From: Sphingomonas colocasiae
GTDB taxonomy: Bacteria; Pseudomonadota; Alphaproteobacteria; Sphingomonadales; Sphingomonadaceae
Reading direction: 5' to 3'
Length of the DNA stretch: 64,000 nt
Assembly (NCBI RefSeq): GCF_019880585.1
Contig: NZ_JAINVV010000012.1
Location: forward strand, 186,001-250,000
In this document: piece after piece, positions 61,090-64,000 of the stretch
Layout of the letters: each line of letters opens with the position of its first letter
Numbering within the stretch: position 1 is the first letter of the stretch
Translations under genes and position numbers: made by a program
The notes under the pieces: generated by a model
The model's database searches: none
The model's input: only the letters and a program-made list of their open reading frames with translations
What the model was told of the DNA's origin: nothing

Positions 61090-63692
61090 CACCAGCTCTT
61101 CCGCAGTGAGACGCTGATCATCCGACCAAGCGGATTGGCGTTGGTGGGGTCATATCCCAGGCTCTGCGCGCTGTTGCCCAGATCGACCACGAAAGGCGGA
61201 TCACTGTCGAACAGGTTCTGGATGGAGAGCGACACCGTCAGGCCGCCAAGGATGTGCGCATCCCTGGGAATTTCATGAGAGACGGTGGCATCGAACGTGG
61301 TCCAGGACGCGATGCCCTGCGTCACCGGCCGCTGGTTGTCGACATAGCCGCCGACATGATTGGCGAAGAGGCTCAGCGAGGTTCGTTTGTGTCCGAGCGT
61401 CAGGCCGGCGCGCAGCCTGAAATCCGCCGGATTGAACACGGTGCCGGCGGAATCGAGTGCCTGCGATGCCGGCGAGATCTGGTCGTCGCGCTTGAAAAGG
61501 AAGGTGGCATTACCGCTCAATGCCGCCCGCACATCCCCGATCGTCCCGGCATAGGCGATGGAGATGTCGAGGCCTTTCGAACGCGTCCGCGCGATATTGA
61601 GCGTTCGCTGATCGAATATCGCTTCAGCGTCCTCGGGCTCAAATTCAGTCAGATTCTCGAGCGGGAAGCCGAGGTTCGAGGTCGCTTCGGCGATCATCCC
61701 CGCGGACGGGTTCAAGGTGATGATAGGCGCATAGGCCGGATCGAGAAATGCGCGCCCGAAGCCCGAGACGACAGCGATACGGTCGCGGAAGTCGATCGAG
61801 AAATAGGTTGCCGATAGGCGAAGCCCCCGCGCGAAGCGCGGTTCGACATCCGCGCCGAGCGACCAGATCGTCGCTCTTTCCGGCCGAAGGTCCGGCGCCG
61901 GGGCGGTCGCGGGGACGAGCGTCAGGGTTTCGCCCGTGGGTGACGCCGGATTGGGCAGAAACAGCAGGATCGCCTGCTTCGTGCTGGTATCGAGTTCCGT
62001 CAGCAACGGCGCGCGGAACGAGCGGCCGATGCTACCGCGCAGCCTGACGCCGCCGACCGGCTTCCAGTCGACACCCAGCCTCGGGCTGAACGCCGTTCCC
62101 GCATCACTATAATGTTCGTAACGGACGGCCCCCGACAGCCTCAGCTCATTGATCAGCGTTATGTCGGAATCGGCCGAGACCAGAGGCAGGTTGAGCTCGC
62201 CGAAGCCCGCCGCGATGTTCCGCCGAAGATGCGGCGCCACGATCCCTATCGTTCGTTCGCGCGCGCGATCGAAGAAGCTTTCGCGCCGATATTCGACCCC
62301 GACCGCGCCGCGCGCCTCACCGCCGGGCAATTCGAAAAGCCGGCCGCCCAGCTTCAGATTGGCGGAGCCGATCTGCGACACAACATGATTGAAGAAATCG
62401 CGGCTGGCGCCTCGCTGGAACCGGTCTCCTTCTGTGCTTACGCGGCTGAAGGCGGCATTGCCGTCGATATCGAGGCCGTTTCCGATCGCCGTCGTGAAGC
62501 CGGCCGAGCCACCGACCTGAACGACCGAATTCCGATAGATGAACTGGCGGCGCAACCTGGGGTTATTGAGATTGCGGTCGGCATCGCGTGTCGAGAGAAG
62601 CGCCTGTGCGAACAGCCGCGTTGCACCACCGACATCCTGCGAAACCGTGGCGAAGAGCGAATGCCGCTCCTGGCTGGAAAGCAGATCGGTGGGCCCCACC
62701 GCCGCCGCCGAGAACGCGCGTTGCCCCACGTCGAGCCGGTCCTGCCAGCGATACTCATAGTGGATCGACCCCCGGCCGCCGCGCCAGGCGGTTCCTGCGC
62801 TTTGCGACGCCTGCATGAACTGCCCACCACCCTGGGTCGTCACGCCGGCCCGTAGACCCGTCTCAAAACCCGAATAGCGATCGTCGAGGATAATGTTGAT
62901 CACGCCGCCGACCGCATCGGAGCCATAGATGGCGGACGCGCTGTCGGTAAGCACGTCGATGCGCGCGATCGCCGAGACCGGAACCATCGAGACGTCGACA
63001 AACCCGCCATTGGATCCACCCGGCGCCACGCGCTGACCGTTGATCAGAACAAGCGTGGAGTCATTGCCGAGACCGCGGAGATTGACGCCCGCCCCCCCGG
63101 CGACATTCTGCTCAGAGCCGTCACGTACCGAAAATGTCGTCCCTTCCGAAGCACCTCCGCCGAAATTCTGCGGCAGGCTCCTGAGCACGTCCTGCGTGGT
63201 CGACAATCCGCTTTCCGCGATCTGCCGCCGGTCGATCTGCAGCAGAGGCGAACCGGTCGGCTGGACGCCGCGAAGGCTGGTCCCCGTGACTACGATCACC
63301 CGTCCGGCATCGTCGTCCTCGTTCTGCACGCCCGCCAGCACTGTGGCGGGGGGAGCCTGGGATATGCCCGTGCCCGACTGGTCCGGCACCACCGACCAGG
63401 CCGAAGCGGCGGTCCTGCGCGCGACAAGGCCGCTGCCGCGCAACAGGCGGTCGAGTGCCTGCTCGATCGTCATGCTACCTTTCACGGCCTGCGTACGCTT
63501 GCCGCGCGCATCCCGCCCCGAAATCAGGATCTGGGCATCAGCCTGACGCGCGAGCGCGGCTACTCCGCGCCCAGCCTCCTGCGCCGGCACGTCAAAGTTA
63601 CGCAACTGAGCGACTGCGGGTGCCTCCGCCACCACGCAAGTCACGGCGGACACGCCCATCAATACATGCCGTATATCCCTGCCGTTCATCAT
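61089..63692 (-). CDS. TonB-dependent receptor with STN signalling domain
   Basis: An 867-aa outer-membrane receptor. I use the ATG at 63692 (MMNGRDIRHVLMG) with GGGGCAGGA upstream. A signal peptide precedes an STN domain (FDVPAQEAGRGVAALARQAD and GSMTIEQALDRLLRGSGLVA), which contacts a FecR-type anti-sigma. The plug shows GAGVNLRGLGNDSTLVLING and SAIYGSDAVGGVINIILDDR; the barrel ends in Trp. It pairs with the FecR-like gene upstream and overlaps an S9 peptidase downstream. Ligand likely a peptide; inferred from the neighbour. Confidence 0.92.
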   Translation of the reverse strand: MMNGRDIRHVLMGVSAVTCVVAEAPAVAQLRNFDVPAQEAGRGVAALARQADAQILISGRDARGKRTQAVKGSMTIEQALDRLLRGSGLVARRTAASAWSVVPDQSGTGISQAPPATVLAGVQNEDDDAGRVIVVTGTSLRGVQPTGSPLLQIDRRQIAESGLSTTQDVLRSLPQNFGGGASEGTTFSVRDGSEQNVAGGAGVNLRGLGNDSTLVLINGQRVAPGGSNGGFVDVSMVPVSAIARIDVLTDSASAIYGSDAVGGVINIILDDRYSGFETGLRAGVTTQGGGQFMQASQSAGTAWRGGRGSIHYEYRWQDRLDVGQRAFSAAAVGPTDLLSSQERHSLFATVSQDVGGATRLFAQALLSTRDADRNLNNPRLRRQFIYRNSVVQVGGSAGFTTAIGNGLDIDGNAAFSRVSTEGDRFQRGASRDFFNHVVSQIGSANLKLGGRLFELPGGEARGAVGVEYRRESFFDRARERTIGIVAPHLRRNIAAGFGELNLPLVSADSDITLINELRLSGAVRYEHYSDAGTAFSPRLGVDWKPVGGVRLRGSIGRSFRAPLLTELDTSTKQAILLFLPNPASPTGETLTLVPATAPAPDLRPERATIWSLGADVEPRFARGLRLSATYFSIDFRDRIAVVSGFGRAFLDPAYAPIITLNPSAGMIAEATSNLGFPLENLTEFEPEDAEAIFDQRTLNIARTRSKGLDISIAYAGTIGDVRAALSGNATFLFKRDDQISPASQALDSAGTVFNPADFRLRAGLTLGHKRTSLSLFANHVGGYVDNQRPVTQGIASWTTFDATVSHEIPRDAHILGGLTVSLSIQNLFDSDPPFVVDLGNSAQSLGYDPTNANPLGRMISVSLRKSW

Positions 63693-63778
63693 GTCCTGCC
63701 CCCATTTTGTCCGCCGAGCGGCCTTTTCAGGGAGCATGACCGGCCAGCTTCATAATTCCGTAGGCGGTTGGTCACATT

Positions 63779-64000
63779 TTACGGCCGGGGACCGATTACG
63801 ATACGGTCCGGAGTCCGTTCGACGACAAGCGCGTCAGTGCTCGCCTCCACCGACGCGGCAAACGCTTCCGGGTCGTCGGTGCGAAACATGCCGTAAAGCG
63901 GCTCACGCCCCAATGCGCGATGGGTCACCACGAGCTTGCGCGCATTGTACCGGTTGAATTCGGCCACCGCGACGTCGAGACTCTCCCCGGACAGGTCTAT
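63779..64000 (-). CDS. FecR-like anti-sigma/regulator, C-terminal part
   Basis: About 74 residues from the window edge to the stop. SGESLDVAVAEFNRYNARKL and GMFRTDDPEAFAASVEAS are the typical C-terminal DUF4974 end of FecR proteins, which carry the signal from an STN-domain receptor to an ECF sigma factor. The N-terminal membrane helix and anti-sigma part lie outside the window, as does the expected sigma gene. The following TonB receptor has the matching STN domain. Confidence 0.85.
   Translation of the reverse strand: MDLSGESLDVAVAEFNRYNARKLVVTHRALGREPLYGMFRTDDPEAFAASVEASTDALVVERTPDRIVIGPRP

Overview
The window is GC-rich (low 60s percent by eye), densely coded and full of stop/start overlaps. 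The TonB receptor with an STN domain next to a FecR-type gene, the acetylpolyamine-hydrolase/hydantoinase cluster, the DUF3489-DUF2924 pair and the N-terminal style of the giant YD-repeat protein all fit a sphingomonad-type alphaproteobacterium (Sphingomonas, Sphingobium, Novosphingobium or close relatives). Genus is an inference. Remnants of three different insertion sequences suggest much of it is accessory DNA.

Region 1 (1-10763). On the minus strand lie a TerY-type von Willebrand A protein, a PP2C phosphatase cut by the window edge, and three unrelated lipoproteins. After nested IS3-family remnants and the tail of an M16 peptidase comes a plus-strand operon of four overlapping genes. All four encode exported proteins of unknown function; the last has what looks like a pre-toxin TG segment.

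Region 2 (10793-12354). A damaged IS6-family element abuts a truncated DUF2924 gene and a DUF3489 gene. This is a piece of an integration/recombinase module whose recombinase is missing.

Region 3 (12691-33783). A nearly complete flagellar export/basal-body/hook cluster: fliQ fliR flhB flhA, a TPR gene, flgI/flgH on the other strand, then flgF flgG flgA flgB flgC fliE fliF, an unknown 115-aa gene, fliH fliI fliJ fliK flgD flgE, a degenerate fliM, fliN fliO fliP, a sigma-28-like factor, a second TPR gene and an unknown 113-aa gene. No fliG, motA/motB, fliL, flagellin, cap, hook-filament junction or chemotaxis gene is present. FliF has a short cytoplasmic tail, FliM lacks the CheY- and FliG-contact motifs, FlgH lacks a lipidation cysteine, and FlgD is minimal. 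This looks like a hook-basal-body secretion machine without rotor and filament.

Region 4 (33925-44878). Directly downstream and co-oriented is a 3381-aa YD-repeat (Rhs) protein with a LysM domain, a duplicated Gly-rich hydrophobic block and an exchanged, AT-richer C-terminal tip carrying a PD-(D/E)XK-like nuclease signature. A DUF4304 (putative immunity) gene and a 97-aa gene overlap its end. A sigma-28-like promoter candidate precedes it. The leading hypothesis for this window is a motility-free flagellum-derived secretion system linked to an Rhs toxin.

Region 5 (45766-58603). A catabolic cluster: TonB receptor, beta-lactamase-fold hydrolase, SDR, MFS transporter, BKACE enzyme, hydantoinase A and B subunits and an acetylpolyamine-aminohydrolase-like enzyme on the minus strand, diverging from a GntR/FCD regulator and a second SDR. 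A near-perfect 18-bp palindrome sits between the two arms. The set suggests uptake and opening of a cyclic amide or related ester/amide.

Region 6 (58618-64000). A degenerate IS6 transposase, an S9-family peptidase, an STN-containing TonB receptor and the end of a FecR-like anti-sigma gene: a probable signal-responsive peptide uptake and degradation unit.
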